From positions 1-64,000 of the forward strand of contig LOEZ01000020.1 of the NCBI GenBank assembly GCA_001516055.1: 64,000 nt of DNA, written 5' to 3'. Of the stretch, positions 33,768-42,728 are shown in pieces. A program made the position numbers and the translations under genes. The notes beneath the pieces are model-generated. The model did no database searches. It saw only the letters and a program-made list of their open reading frames with translations, and was not told where the DNA came from. Every line of letters begins with the position of its first letter. Position 1 is the stretch's first letter. Source of the DNA: Gracilibacter sp. BRH_c7a (GTDB lineage: Bacteria > Bacillota > Desulfitobacteriia > Desulfitobacteriales > Syntrophobotulaceae).

Positions 33768-34312
33768 TGGTCGCCAAGCTAATTGCAGCTCTCATCGAGT
33801 CCTACCATCTAGATATAGTTGATTACAATCAACTCAAACTCAAGATGCAGGAATTTTTCATTTTGCTTGAACAAAATGAAAAAAACAAAAAAAGGGAAAA
33901 AAGTCCTATTCAAGATTATGCTTCTGAGTTAGCTGATAGATATGAACAAAGCTTGCGAGAGTTTTGCAGCTATAGGGAAAAGACTTTTGAAAAATTACAA
34001 AAAAGAGCATATGAAGAGAAAAAAGTTCAGAACCAAGCTTGTTACGCAATAGGAATAGATTCTTTTGAGATAGATTGTTTCAAGATGTATCTAAGTGAAA
34101 ATGTATATAACGAACTTATTTCTGTGACAGATTTATTGAGGGAAAAGATGGCCTATATACTGGTAATGGATAAAGATCTTATCCACAAACTCAGCCAAAA
34201 TCTTGAAGAGCTCAAATTAGATATTCATCGAATGGAAAGCGTTAAAAAAACTCGGAATGCCTATAGCAATAAGGTAAATTATGAGGCTATCTATATAGAT
34301 CGTTCTAAATAA
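33767..34312 (+). CDS. Putative FliT-like flagellar chaperone
   Basis: A 181-residue, charged, helical protein coupled to fliS by a one-base overlap (TAATG). The place directly after fliS is where fliT lies in many genomes, but the sequence is longer than usual FliT and diverged. It has two cysteine-containing stretches, SLREFCSYREKTF and QNQACYAIGIDSFEIDCFKM, unusual for such chaperones. I call it FliT-like only by position and helical content. Confidence 0.55.
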   Translation: MVAKLIAALIESYHLDIVDYNQLKLKMQEFFILLEQNEKNKKREKSPIQDYASELADRYEQSLREFCSYREKTFEKLQKRAYEEKKVQNQACYAIGIDSFEIDCFKMYLSENVYNELISVTDLLREKMAYILVMDKDLIHKLSQNLEELKLDIHRMESVKKTRNAYSNKVNYEAIYIDRSK

Positions 34313-34398
34313 CGACATTTTAAATTTTAATAAAGATATGGAAAAGAAAACTATAATATCTGTAAATCGTTAGGACTTTAGAACTAGTCTAACACATG

Positions 34399-34429
34399 AA
34401 AATTCTTTGATTTTAAAGGATTTTTTTTT
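34399..34429 (+). terminator. Terminator of the flaG-fliD-fliS unit
   Basis: AAAATTCTTT (34399-34408) pairs with AAAGGATTTT (34415-34424), with a G-U pair and a 6-nt loop, and runs into nine T residues (34421-34429). The rest of the 34313-34680 gap is very AT-rich and holds the next promoter. Confidence 0.8.
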
Positions 34430-34468
34430 ATCTTATCCAAATGGATAAATTTAGGTAAAATTTAGCAC

Positions 34469-34497
34469 TTTACAGCTCTAAAGGAAAAAGATACTAT
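34469..34497 (+). promoter_or_regulatory. Sigma-A promoter of the cheA-sigD operon
   Basis: TTTACA (34469-34474) and TACTAT (34492-34497) are exactly 17 bp apart. They lie about 185 bp upstream of cheA and 40 bp after the preceding terminator, so they are the likely start of the 23-kb operon. The long leader shows no recognised riboswitch. Confidence 0.5.
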
Positions 34498-34679
34498 TAA
34501 TTTGGTTAAGATTATCTAAATTAATACTAATGTAAAACTATATATAGAAAATAATGAAATGGTTACAAACTTTGGAGGATTTTAAGAATAAATAGAGAAC
34601 TTTGTATGTTAAAGTATTGAATGGAATTTGGGAATTAGAGCAAAGATTTTTGCAATAAGTCAAAGTTAGGGGTGCTTGC

Positions 34680-36845
34680 ATGGACCAGGATAGTAACAAT
34701 AAAAAAATCGATTTTGGAGACTTTTTAGAGTTCTTTCTACTTGATTCTCAGGAACAGATAGACAAACTCGGGGCGGGGCTATTACAGTTAGAAAAAGACG
34801 GTGAAAACATTGCCCTTATTAACGAACTATTCCGAAGTGCTCACAGCCTTAAAGGAGCTTCCGGTACTATGGGATTTACTCCTATAGTGGAATTGACTCA
34901 CAATGCAGAAGATTTATTGGATAAATTAAGAATAGGGCGTATTCAAGTAACAAACGAGATTATTGATGTTCTTTTGGCGGTAACGGATAAAGTTAAAATT
35001 ATGTTAGATCAGGTAAAACAGAATTTACCCATTACTGAAGATGGCGGAGATCTGGCTTTAGTAATGAAAACTCTTGCTGAAAAGGGTTCTTTAACGGAAC
35101 AAGAACTGTCAGTGTATAAGAAAACGAAGTCGGATAAAAACATAACCAAAAGCCTAATAGATTTTTCTCTCTTGCCTACAGAGTTAGATAATCTCAAGGA
35201 GGCTATCCTGGCGGGAAATGCAATCTATCAAATTGAGGTAACCCTTACGCCTAATACTTTGATGAAGGCAGTAAGGGCAATTATGGTGATTCAGAGGCTG
35301 GAACCGCTGGGGAGTGTGGTAAAAGTTCTTCCTTCTGTAGAGGAACTGGAAACGAACGATGCGGATAAATTCAGTCTTTTGTTTATTACAAAAGAGTCAC
35401 CCGAAGAGATTCAAGCGGATATTGGGGAAGTGTCGGAAATATTGGACACTGCTGTATCTCATTATTCTATTTCCGATTCAGCTTCTGTAGTCAATCAGAA
35501 AAATCAGGAGGGAGATAAGAAGGGAGAAAGTCACCCTTCAGAATCTCAAGAATCTACGGGTATAACGCATAATGTTGATTCTCCGCCTAATGCTCAGCAA
35601 GCTAAAACCAATACCCTCAGCTCTGAATTAGCGGGCGAAAGCGGAAATAATCAGGTACATACTATTAGGGTAGATACTTTGAGGATGGATAATCTTATTA
35701 ATTTAGTGGGGGAAATGGTAATAACCAGAACTAGATTAGTAAAAATAAGTGAAGATTTGCATGCACAATATCAATCGAATGGATTGGTCAGTAGTCTTAA
35801 CGAAACGAATGTTTATCTGGGACGGCTAATGAGCGATTTGCAAGAAAGTGTAATGAAACTGCGTATGGTTCCGATTGGTACGGTTTTTAGCCGCTATCCA
35901 CGACTTGTTCGGGATTTCTGTCGTAAATCAGGGAAGAAAATAGAACTGGTTATCAAAGGAGAAGAAACTGAATTAGATAAAACCGTAATCGAAATGATTG
36001 GTGATCCTCTCACCCATATTATTCGCAATTCGGTAGATCATGGGATAGAAATCCCAGGAGATAGGTTAGCTGCAGGTAAACCAGAAAACGGGACGATAAC
36101 TCTTGATGCCTACCATGAGGGTAATCATATTGCTATCATAGTTTCCGATGATGGAGCGGGACTTAACCTCAAAAAAATATATAACAAAGCATTACAACAA
36201 GGTCTAATTGGTGAAAAAGAGGAGTTGACGGATAAAGATATAGCTAACCTAATATTCCTCCCCGGATTTAGTACTGCAGACAAGGTGACAGATATCTCCG
36301 GTCGAGGTGTCGGTATGGATGTTGTGAAAAAATCGCTAAACAGTCTTGGCGGTTTAATCGATATAAAAACCAAGGAAGGAGAAGGGACATCTTTCATTAT
36401 CAGATTACCGCTAACGTTAGCCATCATTCAGGCCCTGTTGGTAGAAGTCGGCGTGGAAATATATGCTATCCCTTTATCTTCCGTAATTGAAACTTTAATC
36501 GTTAAAAACAGTGATATTAAGACTGTAGGCGGTCTTCAGATGGTTCAGTTAAGGGGGAATACGCTGCCAATTATTTCCCTCAAAGAAAAATTTGGGTTGC
36601 CGGAGGATCGAGAGAAACAAGATGAATCTTTTGTTGTAGTAGTAGGACTAGGAGATAAGGCTATAGGTCTGGTTGTCGATGAACTGCAAGGACAACAAGA
36701 AATTGTTATCAAAACGCTTGGGGAGTATTTGAACGGTCTTCCTGGAATTGCCGGGGCAACTATTCTGGGAGATGGAAAAGTAACCCTTATTCTGGATATC
36801 GGTTCCCTTATACAAGATGTATTGATTTCTGACAGATTAAAATAA
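34680..36845 (+). CDS. cheA: Chemotaxis histidine kinase CheA
   Basis: A 721-residue kinase that phosphorylates CheY and CheB when receptors signal. Domains in order: HPt with phospho-accepting His55 in FRSAHSLKGASGTMGF; a diverged P2 region; a linker (about 275-325); the dimerisation helix with NLINLVGEMVITRTRL; the ATPase with DPLTHIIRNSVDHGIE, DDGAGL and GRGVGMDVVK; and a C-terminal CheW-like domain. All catalytic boxes are intact. It is the first gene of the long operon, with cheW and cheB following. Confidence 0.96.
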   Translation: MDQDSNNKKIDFGDFLEFFLLDSQEQIDKLGAGLLQLEKDGENIALINELFRSAHSLKGASGTMGFTPIVELTHNAEDLLDKLRIGRIQVTNEIIDVLLAVTDKVKIMLDQVKQNLPITEDGGDLALVMKTLAEKGSLTEQELSVYKKTKSDKNITKSLIDFSLLPTELDNLKEAILAGNAIYQIEVTLTPNTLMKAVRAIMVIQRLEPLGSVVKVLPSVEELETNDADKFSLLFITKESPEEIQADIGEVSEILDTAVSHYSISDSASVVNQKNQEGDKKGESHPSESQESTGITHNVDSPPNAQQAKTNTLSSELAGESGNNQVHTIRVDTLRMDNLINLVGEMVITRTRLVKISEDLHAQYQSNGLVSSLNETNVYLGRLMSDLQESVMKLRMVPIGTVFSRYPRLVRDFCRKSGKKIELVIKGEETELDKTVIEMIGDPLTHIIRNSVDHGIEIPGDRLAAGKPENGTITLDAYHEGNHIAIIVSDDGAGLNLKKIYNKALQQGLIGEKEELTDKDIANLIFLPGFSTADKVTDISGRGVGMDVVKKSLNSLGGLIDIKTKEGEGTSFIIRLPLTLAIIQALLVEVGVEIYAIPLSSVIETLIVKNSDIKTVGGLQMVQLRGNTLPIISLKEKFGLPEDREKQDESFVVVVGLGDKAIGLVVDELQGQQEIVIKTLGEYLNGLPGIAGATILGDGKVTLILDIGSLIQDVLISDRLK

Positions 36846-36872
36846 AAGATAGCAAAAAGGAGGCAGCTCTTA

Positions 36873-37319
36873 ATGGCAGAAGAACAGTTGGTGACATTTT
36901 CCTTGGGTACAGAAGAATTTGGTGTTGATATTATGAGAGTACAGGAAATCATTCGTATACCTCCCATCACTCGTGTTCCCAAAGCCCAGGCATATGTTGA
37001 AGGTGTAATAAATTTACGCGGGAACGTTATCCCGGTAGTAAATCTTCGCAAACGTTTTGGGATGGGACTTCAAGAAGAAACTGATCTGAGCAGGATAGTG
37101 GTACTGCAATTCAACGGAAAAGTTTTTGGTGTACGGGTTGATGGGGTAACCGAAGTATTGCGTTTGGATAATGATTCAATAGAACCACCCCCGCCTGTAG
37201 CGTTAGGGATGGATTCTCATTTTATTCGTGGAGTAGGAAAAATAGGAGAGCGACTTCTCATACTCCTTAATCTTGACCAGCTTATGGGCGGAGTTGTACA
37301 AAATGAACAAACCGCTTAA
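36873..37319 (+). CDS. cheW: Receptor-kinase coupling protein CheW
   Basis: A 148-residue adaptor linking receptors to CheA at the membrane. The core includes FGVDIMRVQEIIRIPPITRV, YVEGVINLRGNVIPVVNLRK and the C-terminal GVGKIGERLLILLNLDQL. AAAGGAGGCAG precedes the ATG. Its end overlaps cheB by 17 bp. A second, more diverged cheW is at 63456. Confidence 0.94.
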   Translation: MAEEQLVTFSLGTEEFGVDIMRVQEIIRIPPITRVPKAQAYVEGVINLRGNVIPVVNLRKRFGMGLQEETDLSRIVVLQFNGKVFGVRVDGVTEVLRLDNDSIEPPPPVALGMDSHFIRGVGKIGERLLILLNLDQLMGGVVQNEQTA

Positions 37320-38421
37320 AACTATCAAGGTTCTGATTGTTGATGATTCTCCCTTTATTAGGATGTCACTTAAAAAAATCTTAGATAGAGACCCAGGAAT
37401 AGAGGTTGTAGATACTGCCCGTGATGGACGCGAAGGGATAACAAAACTTCAGGCTTTGAAACCTGATGTGGTAACCATGGATGTTGAGATGCCCGTTATG
37501 AACGGTTTACAAGCTTTAGAAGAGATAATGCGTTGGCAGCCGACCCCTATAATCATTCTTAGTTCAGTCACAACAGAGGGAGCTAAACTTACTATTAAAG
37601 CTTTCGATTTAGGAGCAGCCGAAGTTGTAGCGAAGCCTTCCGGTAAAGCTGGAGATGATTTGGTTGCTTTGGCGGAGGATTTGACTCTCAAAGTTAAGAG
37701 TGTGGCAGGGATTGACCCTAAACGTTTAAAAAATAGAACAATAGACTGTCGCGGGATAGTTCCCACACCAGTCTCTAAGCCTAAAAATCTAGATTTAAAA
37801 ACCGAACCAAAAGGAACTGGTTTATCTACTTGGCCTCGAAAAAATATTGAAGTTGTTGCTATTGGCACTTCTACTGGTGGGCCAACTGCTTTACAAATAG
37901 TTCTGAGCAAATTGCCGAAAAATTTCCCTGTTCCGGTAATCGTTTCTCAGCACATGCCGGTAGGATTCACATTGTCGCTTGCTTCTCGGCTTGATAGTCT
38001 GTCCGAGGTGAAGATTAAACAAGTAGAAAATGATGAGGTTCTGAAGCCGGGGACAGTATATATTGGCGAAGCAGGGAAACAGTTTCAAGTTAAAAAAGAT
38101 AGAAATGAACTGGTAGCTGTGATTACTACCGAATCCCCGATTAATACTCTTTATAAGCCCTCGGTAGATGTCATGTTTATGTCTTTAGCCAAAGTAGTTG
38201 GTGGAGGAGTATTGGGAGTAGTTATGACAGGGATGGGGACTGATGGATCGCAAGGGATGCAAGAGTTGAAAAACCAAGGAGCCTTCGCCATTGCGGAGTC
38301 CGAAACCACTTGTATTGTCTATGGTATGCCTCGTTCGATTGTAGAGCGGGGGTTAGCTGATAGAATTGAACAACTTCCCAATATTGGTCAAGCTATTATA
38401 GACTGTGTAAATAGGAGGTAA
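37303..38421 (+). CDS. cheB: Chemotaxis response regulator/methylesterase CheB
   Basis: A 372-residue, two-domain enzyme that removes receptor methyl groups laid down by CheR. The receiver domain has the phospho-acceptor Asp60 in VTMDVEMPVMNG. The esterase domain has its triad in GTSTGGPTAL (Ser190), SQHMPVGFT and MTGMGTDGSQG. I start at the ATG at 37303, with CGGAG 9 nt upstream, within the end of cheW. Both domains are complete. Confidence 0.95.
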   Translation: MNKPLKTIKVLIVDDSPFIRMSLKKILDRDPGIEVVDTARDGREGITKLQALKPDVVTMDVEMPVMNGLQALEEIMRWQPTPIIILSSVTTEGAKLTIKAFDLGAAEVVAKPSGKAGDDLVALAEDLTLKVKSVAGIDPKRLKNRTIDCRGIVPTPVSKPKNLDLKTEPKGTGLSTWPRKNIEVVAIGTSTGGPTALQIVLSKLPKNFPVPVIVSQHMPVGFTLSLASRLDSLSEVKIKQVENDEVLKPGTVYIGEAGKQFQVKKDRNELVAVITTESPINTLYKPSVDVMFMSLAKVVGGGVLGVVMTGMGTDGSQGMQELKNQGAFAIAESETTCIVYGMPRSIVERGLADRIEQLPNIGQAIIDCVNRR

Positions 38422-38426
38422 AACTT

Positions 38427-38909
38427 ATGGGTTTATTTACAGGAATCAACACGAGTACTTCTGCCCTTACGGCCCAAAGACTGCGGTTGGACCTTATAGC
38501 CAATAACATTGCCAATCTAAACACAACCAATACGGGTCAAACAACTCCGGCAGGCAATCCTATACCTTATAGTCGACAAATGGCTATATTTACCACTCGC
38601 CCTCCCGAAAAAAACTTTGTATCTTTATTTAAGGATGCTCGTCAAACTCTAAATAGTGAGGGCGTACAAGTTAAGAAAATTGTGGAAAGTGATGCACCAT
38701 ACAGGCTAGAATATGATCCGAATTCTCCTGATGCCGCGAAAGAAGAAGAACTTGGAGTTCCTGTAGGATATGTTAGATATCCTAATGTCAATATTGTTGA
38801 AGAGATGATGGATATGATTTCCGCTTCCAGATCGTACGAAGCCAACGTAACTGCTCTCAATGCCAGTAAAGCGATGGCGATGAAAGCACTTGAAATAGGA
38901 AGGGGGTAG
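38427..38909 (+). CDS. flgC: Flagellar basal-body rod protein FlgC
   Basis: A 160-residue proximal rod subunit exported early. The N-terminal LDLIANNIANLNTTNTGQTT is a rod motif, and the end SRSYEANVTALNASKAMAMKALEIG is diagnostic of FlgC. AGGAGG precedes the ATG. Unusually, flgB is not before it; it lies 24 kb away at 62250. Confidence 0.95.
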   Translation: MGLFTGINTSTSALTAQRLRLDLIANNIANLNTTNTGQTTPAGNPIPYSRQMAIFTTRPPEKNFVSLFKDARQTLNSEGVQVKKIVESDAPYRLEYDPNSPDAAKEEELGVPVGYVRYPNVNIVEEMMDMISASRSYEANVTALNASKAMAMKALEIGRG

Positions 38910-38915
38910 AGCTAA

Positions 38916-39239
38916 ATGAACGATTATCTCGCTAAAATTCCGTCTATAAATACGATTACCCCTCTGAAAAGCGTGGATTTAGAAGGACTTCAGTCCAGTA
39001 TTGATGAGCCAGGGCAAGGTAAGGCATTCTCTTCTTATCTTAATGATGCTATTCAAGAAATTAGTAAGACTCAACAAGAAGCAGATATGGCTACGACTGC
39101 GCTTGTTACGGGACAGATTGAAGATTTCCACACACCGGTAATCGCGATGGAAAAGGCGAGTTTAACACTAGGTTTAGCTGTTACCGTCAGGAATAAAATG
39201 CTCGATGCTTACCATGAGATTATGCGTATGCAAATCTAA
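38916..39239 (+). CDS. fliE: Flagellar hook-basal body protein FliE
   Basis: A 107-residue protein that joins the MS ring to the rod. The family end, TLGLAVTVRNKMLDAYHEIMRM, is clear. It is 6 bp after flgC, and fliF follows. Confidence 0.92.
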   Translation: MNDYLAKIPSINTITPLKSVDLEGLQSSIDEPGQGKAFSSYLNDAIQEISKTQQEADMATTALVTGQIEDFHTPVIAMEKASLTLGLAVTVRNKMLDAYHEIMRMQI

Positions 39240-39261
39240 TCTATATAGGGGGAGACCTTAG

Positions 39262-40875
39262 TTGAATTTTTCCTTTGCTGAAATAATTAATTCAATGCAA
39301 AATTACTGGAAAAAACTTACTCGTTCGCAACAGACAGTATTAGTGCTGGCTCCTCTCATCGTTGGGACGGCTTTATTCGTTCTCGTTTTCTGGGCAAGTC
39401 GGCCTCAATATGTGGTTCTGTTCAATAAGCTTAGTGCGAGTGAAGCCGGAGCAATAACGGCTAAACTTAGTGACTTGGCGGTAAGTTATCAATTATCTGA
39501 TAGTGGTTCAACTATACTTGTCCCTAATAAAGATGCATCTGAGGTTCGTCTCCAGCTTGCTAATGCAGGATTGCCCCAGGAAAGTACGTTCAGTTTTGAA
39601 AACCTTGATCAGATGAGGATAGGAGATACTGACAAGGACAGACGATTAAGGTATATCCTCGGTCTACAGAATGAGTTGGAGAAAACTATAGAAATCCTGG
39701 ATGGGGTGGAGTATGCCAGAGTCCATATAGTTATGCCTGAACAATCATTATTTATGGAAGAAAATAATGAATCCACTGCTTCTGTAACTCTTAAGACTAC
39801 ATATGGGGTTCAGTTAGGAGAAGACCAGGTAAGATCAATAGCCAATCTGCTTGCTTATTCAGTTGAAGGACTGAAGATAGATAACGTATCTATCGCTGAT
39901 ACTAACGGTCATGTATTATCTGATATTATTGGAAAAAGCAGTGAGCCCCATCGATTGACCACCAATCAAATCCAGGTACAACAGAGTCTGGAAGATAATA
40001 TCCAAAGGTCAGTACAGAGTATGTTGGATAAGGTTTTTGGCACGGGGAAGACCATTGTAAGAATTAATGCTACCCTTGATTTTGACCAAAAAAAGATAAC
40101 CAGCCATATAAGCGAAGATGGGGCTATCCTTAGCCGTCAGGAAACACAGGAGCGTTCACAAAATATGAACGGCACCGAGGGTGTACCAGGAGAAGATCCA
40201 AACGTTCCCGAAGAAGATACACCAGGATATATGTTGGATAATGCAGGCAACTCTTCCTCTGTATCTGAAAGTTCAAGCCTTACAGAAAACTTCCAACCTA
40301 GTTTGATTCAAGAAGAAACTATAATCAGTCCCGGTCAGATTAAAAGGATGACAGTGTCTGTCATGGCTGATTCTGACAGCGTCACTGAGGAGCAGCTTGT
40401 CAATATAGAGAGTATTATTTCTTCTTCTGTGGGAGTCGATGAGGCTCGTGGTGACCTTATACAAGTCGCTAGATTGCCTTTTAACAAGACCTCTATGTTG
40501 GAGGAGAGAGCGGCCATGGAAAATGCAGCTCGGACTCAGCAACTTATATTTTATGCCCAAATAGCTGGAGGAATAATAGGTAGTCTATTCCTAATTATTA
40601 TGGTTTTTAGACTACGCTCTCGGAGAGTAGCAGGATTCGACCAGTTTGAAGCGCAAACTGGAAATAAACCGGTAACCATCCATGAAGCCGAGCAAATTCT
40701 TGCTAGTCAAATAGATGCTGAGCGTCAAGCGGAATTAAAGCTGGCACTCAGAAAAACCAAGTCACCGGAAGCAATTGAAAAAGAAAAAACCAGAAAAGAA
40801 GTGGAAAAGTACTCCCGCGAAAATCCTGATGAAACGGCCAGATTGGTGAGGACTTGGCTAGCGGAGGAAAGATAA
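39262..40875 (+). CDS. fliF: Flagellar MS-ring protein FliF
   Basis: A 537-residue membrane ring subunit. It has an N-terminal membrane helix (about 25-45), periplasmic ring-building motifs ANAGLPQESTFSFENLDQM and VEYARVHIVMPEQSLF, a second helix (about 430-450) and a cytoplasmic tail that binds FliG. The start is TTG at 39262 with GGGGGAGA upstream. The outer region has an acidic linker, GEDPNVPEEDTPGYML, near residue 313. Confidence 0.95.
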   Translation: MNFSFAEIINSMQNYWKKLTRSQQTVLVLAPLIVGTALFVLVFWASRPQYVVLFNKLSASEAGAITAKLSDLAVSYQLSDSGSTILVPNKDASEVRLQLANAGLPQESTFSFENLDQMRIGDTDKDRRLRYILGLQNELEKTIEILDGVEYARVHIVMPEQSLFMEENNESTASVTLKTTYGVQLGEDQVRSIANLLAYSVEGLKIDNVSIADTNGHVLSDIIGKSSEPHRLTTNQIQVQQSLEDNIQRSVQSMLDKVFGTGKTIVRINATLDFDQKKITSHISEDGAILSRQETQERSQNMNGTEGVPGEDPNVPEEDTPGYMLDNAGNSSSVSESSSLTENFQPSLIQEETIISPGQIKRMTVSVMADSDSVTEEQLVNIESIISSSVGVDEARGDLIQVARLPFNKTSMLEERAAMENAARTQQLIFYAQIAGGIIGSLFLIIMVFRLRSRRVAGFDQFEAQTGNKPVTIHEAEQILASQIDAERQAELKLALRKTKSPEAIEKEKTRKEVEKYSRENPDETARLVRTWLAEER

Positions 40876-40876
40876 C

Positions 40877-41881
40877 ATGATTGCAGGATTTTCAGGCATA
40901 CAAAAAGCAGCTATATTACTTATATCTCTTGGGCCGGAAAAGTCATCGGAAATCATTAAGCATTTAAATGAAGCAGAGATTGACCAGCTTACTTTAGAGA
41001 TGGCCAATATGCGTAAGGTCTCTGAGGATCAGAGAGATTCTGTTATAGATGAATTTCATAAAATGTTTATTGCCAGCAACTTTATAGCCCAAGGAGGGAT
41101 TGAATATGCTCGTGAAGTATTGGAACGAGCTTTAGGAGAACAGAGAGCTTTTGATATCATAAGCAGGTTATCTTCATCTTTAAAGATGAGACCGTTTGAT
41201 CTTGTCAGACGATCTGACCCAAAACAACTATTTTCCTTTATCCAGGGTGAACACCCTCAGACTATCGCTTTAATCATGACCCATCTTCCTGCAGAAAAGT
41301 CTGCCGTCTTACTAGCAAGCTTATCTCAGGATATTCAGGCCGAGGTTACTAAAAGAATAGCACTTATGGGTAGAACCAGCCCTGAAGTACTTAAGGAAAT
41401 TGAAAAAGTATTGGAAAATAAGATTTCTAATCTTGCTCCTACAGATTATACTACTTCAGGGGGTATCCAATCTGTCGTAGATATGCTTAACAGAGTAGAC
41501 CCTGGTACGCTGAAGGTAGTCATGGATGTTTTGGAAATGGATGACCCTGATCTTGCAGAACAGATTAAAAGGCAAATGTTCGTGTTTGAAGATGTTGTGC
41601 TGCTTGATGATAGAGGAATCCAACTGGTACTTCGTGAAGTTGACACGAAAGATCTCGCCCTTGCCCTTAAAGGGACTAATGAAGAGGTTACTGAGAAAAT
41701 ACTCAGTAATATGTCTACCCGTGCTGCAACTATGTTAAAAGAGGATATGCAGTATATGGGACCGGTTAGAGTACGCGAAGTGGAAGATGCTAAGCAGAAG
41801 ATAGTTAAGATTATCCGTAAGTTGGAAGAAGCCGGCGTAGTAGTAATATCTAGGGGTGGTGCTGATGAGATCATTTATTAA
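40877..41881 (+). CDS. fliG: Flagellar motor switch protein FliG
   Basis: A 334-residue C-ring protein that contacts FliF, FliM and the stator. It contains IQKAAILLISLGPEKSSEII in the N-domain, the EHPQTIALIMTHLPAEKSA middle domain and the charged torque helix LLDDRGIQLVLREVDTKDLA in the C-domain. It starts 1 bp after fliF and overlaps fliH. Confidence 0.96.
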   Translation: MIAGFSGIQKAAILLISLGPEKSSEIIKHLNEAEIDQLTLEMANMRKVSEDQRDSVIDEFHKMFIASNFIAQGGIEYAREVLERALGEQRAFDIISRLSSSLKMRPFDLVRRSDPKQLFSFIQGEHPQTIALIMTHLPAEKSAVLLASLSQDIQAEVTKRIALMGRTSPEVLKEIEKVLENKISNLAPTDYTTSGGIQSVVDMLNRVDPGTLKVVMDVLEMDDPDLAEQIKRQMFVFEDVVLLDDRGIQLVLREVDTKDLALALKGTNEEVTEKILSNMSTRAATMLKEDMQYMGPVRVREVEDAKQKIVKIIRKLEEAGVVVISRGGADEIIY

Positions 41882-42728
41882 CAGTCCTGTAATTAAAAAT
41901 ACAACAGTTGAAATCATTTCACCTAAGTTAGTCGAGTCTAATGATTTTGAACGATATATACCCAGACAGTCCGTAATCAAGGGGACAGCCGTAGTAGAAT
42001 ATCTTCCGCTATCTGATTATCGTACTACTATTTCTCAAGCAGAACCTAATTATATGAAGCAATTCTCTTTAGTAGAGCAGCAGGAAGAGGTATCAGCTTT
42101 ACTTCTCCAAGCTAAAAAAGAAGCAGATCATTTAATAGCTGAAGCCCAAAAAGAAGCAGCATTAATCTTACAAACCGCTCAAGCTGAAAGAGATATGCTT
42201 AAGGAAACTATGACAGAATCCATTCGAGAAGAAGTATTTCCTTTGGCTCAGTCTGAGGGCTATGAGAAAGGTCTGCAGAATGCAGAGAAGGAAGCAGAAA
42301 AAATCAAAAAGCAGGCTAAAAACTACTTACAATTAGCCCAATCTGCTTTGATGGACGAATTCCAGCGAGTTGATAAAGAGTTACTAAGTCTATGCCTTAA
42401 AATCAGTGAACGTATCACTCATTCTACCTTATCCATGGAGCCTTCGAGGCTCTTAAATGTAATTAGAAACTTAACTCTTATGCCAAGAGAGAAAACGAAC
42501 ATAAAAATTCATATCTCTAATGAAGACTGGGAATGGTTTAAGAAGTTACCAGAAGAAGATAAACCACCTTATGCAATTGTTATAGATGAGTCATTGGGAA
42601 TTGGTGACACTTTTCTGGAGTGCGAAGAGGGAATTTTTGATGGTAGGATAGACTCTCAACTAGATAAAATTGGACAATTTTTGTTTGAGGAGTTAGACAA
42701 TGGCAGATTGGATGGCACTAGCACGTAA
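41865..42728 (+). CDS. fliH: Flagellar export apparatus protein FliH
   Basis: A 287-residue ATPase regulator that holds FliI near the export gate. A coiled-coil rich in Ala, Glu, Gln and Lys (about residues 75-155) precedes the ATPase-binding C-terminal domain ending with ECEEGIFDGRIDSQLDKI. I take the ATG at 41865, preceded by GGGGTGGTG; the GTG at 41856 overlaps this site. It overlaps fliG by 17 bp and fliI by 29 bp. Confidence 0.85.
   Translation: MRSFINSPVIKNTTVEIISPKLVESNDFERYIPRQSVIKGTAVVEYLPLSDYRTTISQAEPNYMKQFSLVEQQEEVSALLLQAKKEADHLIAEAQKEAALILQTAQAERDMLKETMTESIREEVFPLAQSEGYEKGLQNAEKEAEKIKKQAKNYLQLAQSALMDEFQRVDKELLSLCLKISERITHSTLSMEPSRLLNVIRNLTLMPREKTNIKIHISNEDWEWFKKLPEEDKPPYAIVIDESLGIGDTFLECEEGIFDGRIDSQLDKIGQFLFEELDNGRLDGTST

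Noticed and set aside
36545-37051. 168-residue minus-strand frame opposite cheA and cheW
   Set aside because: Antisense to two well-conserved genes, with no domain and no ribosome binding site.
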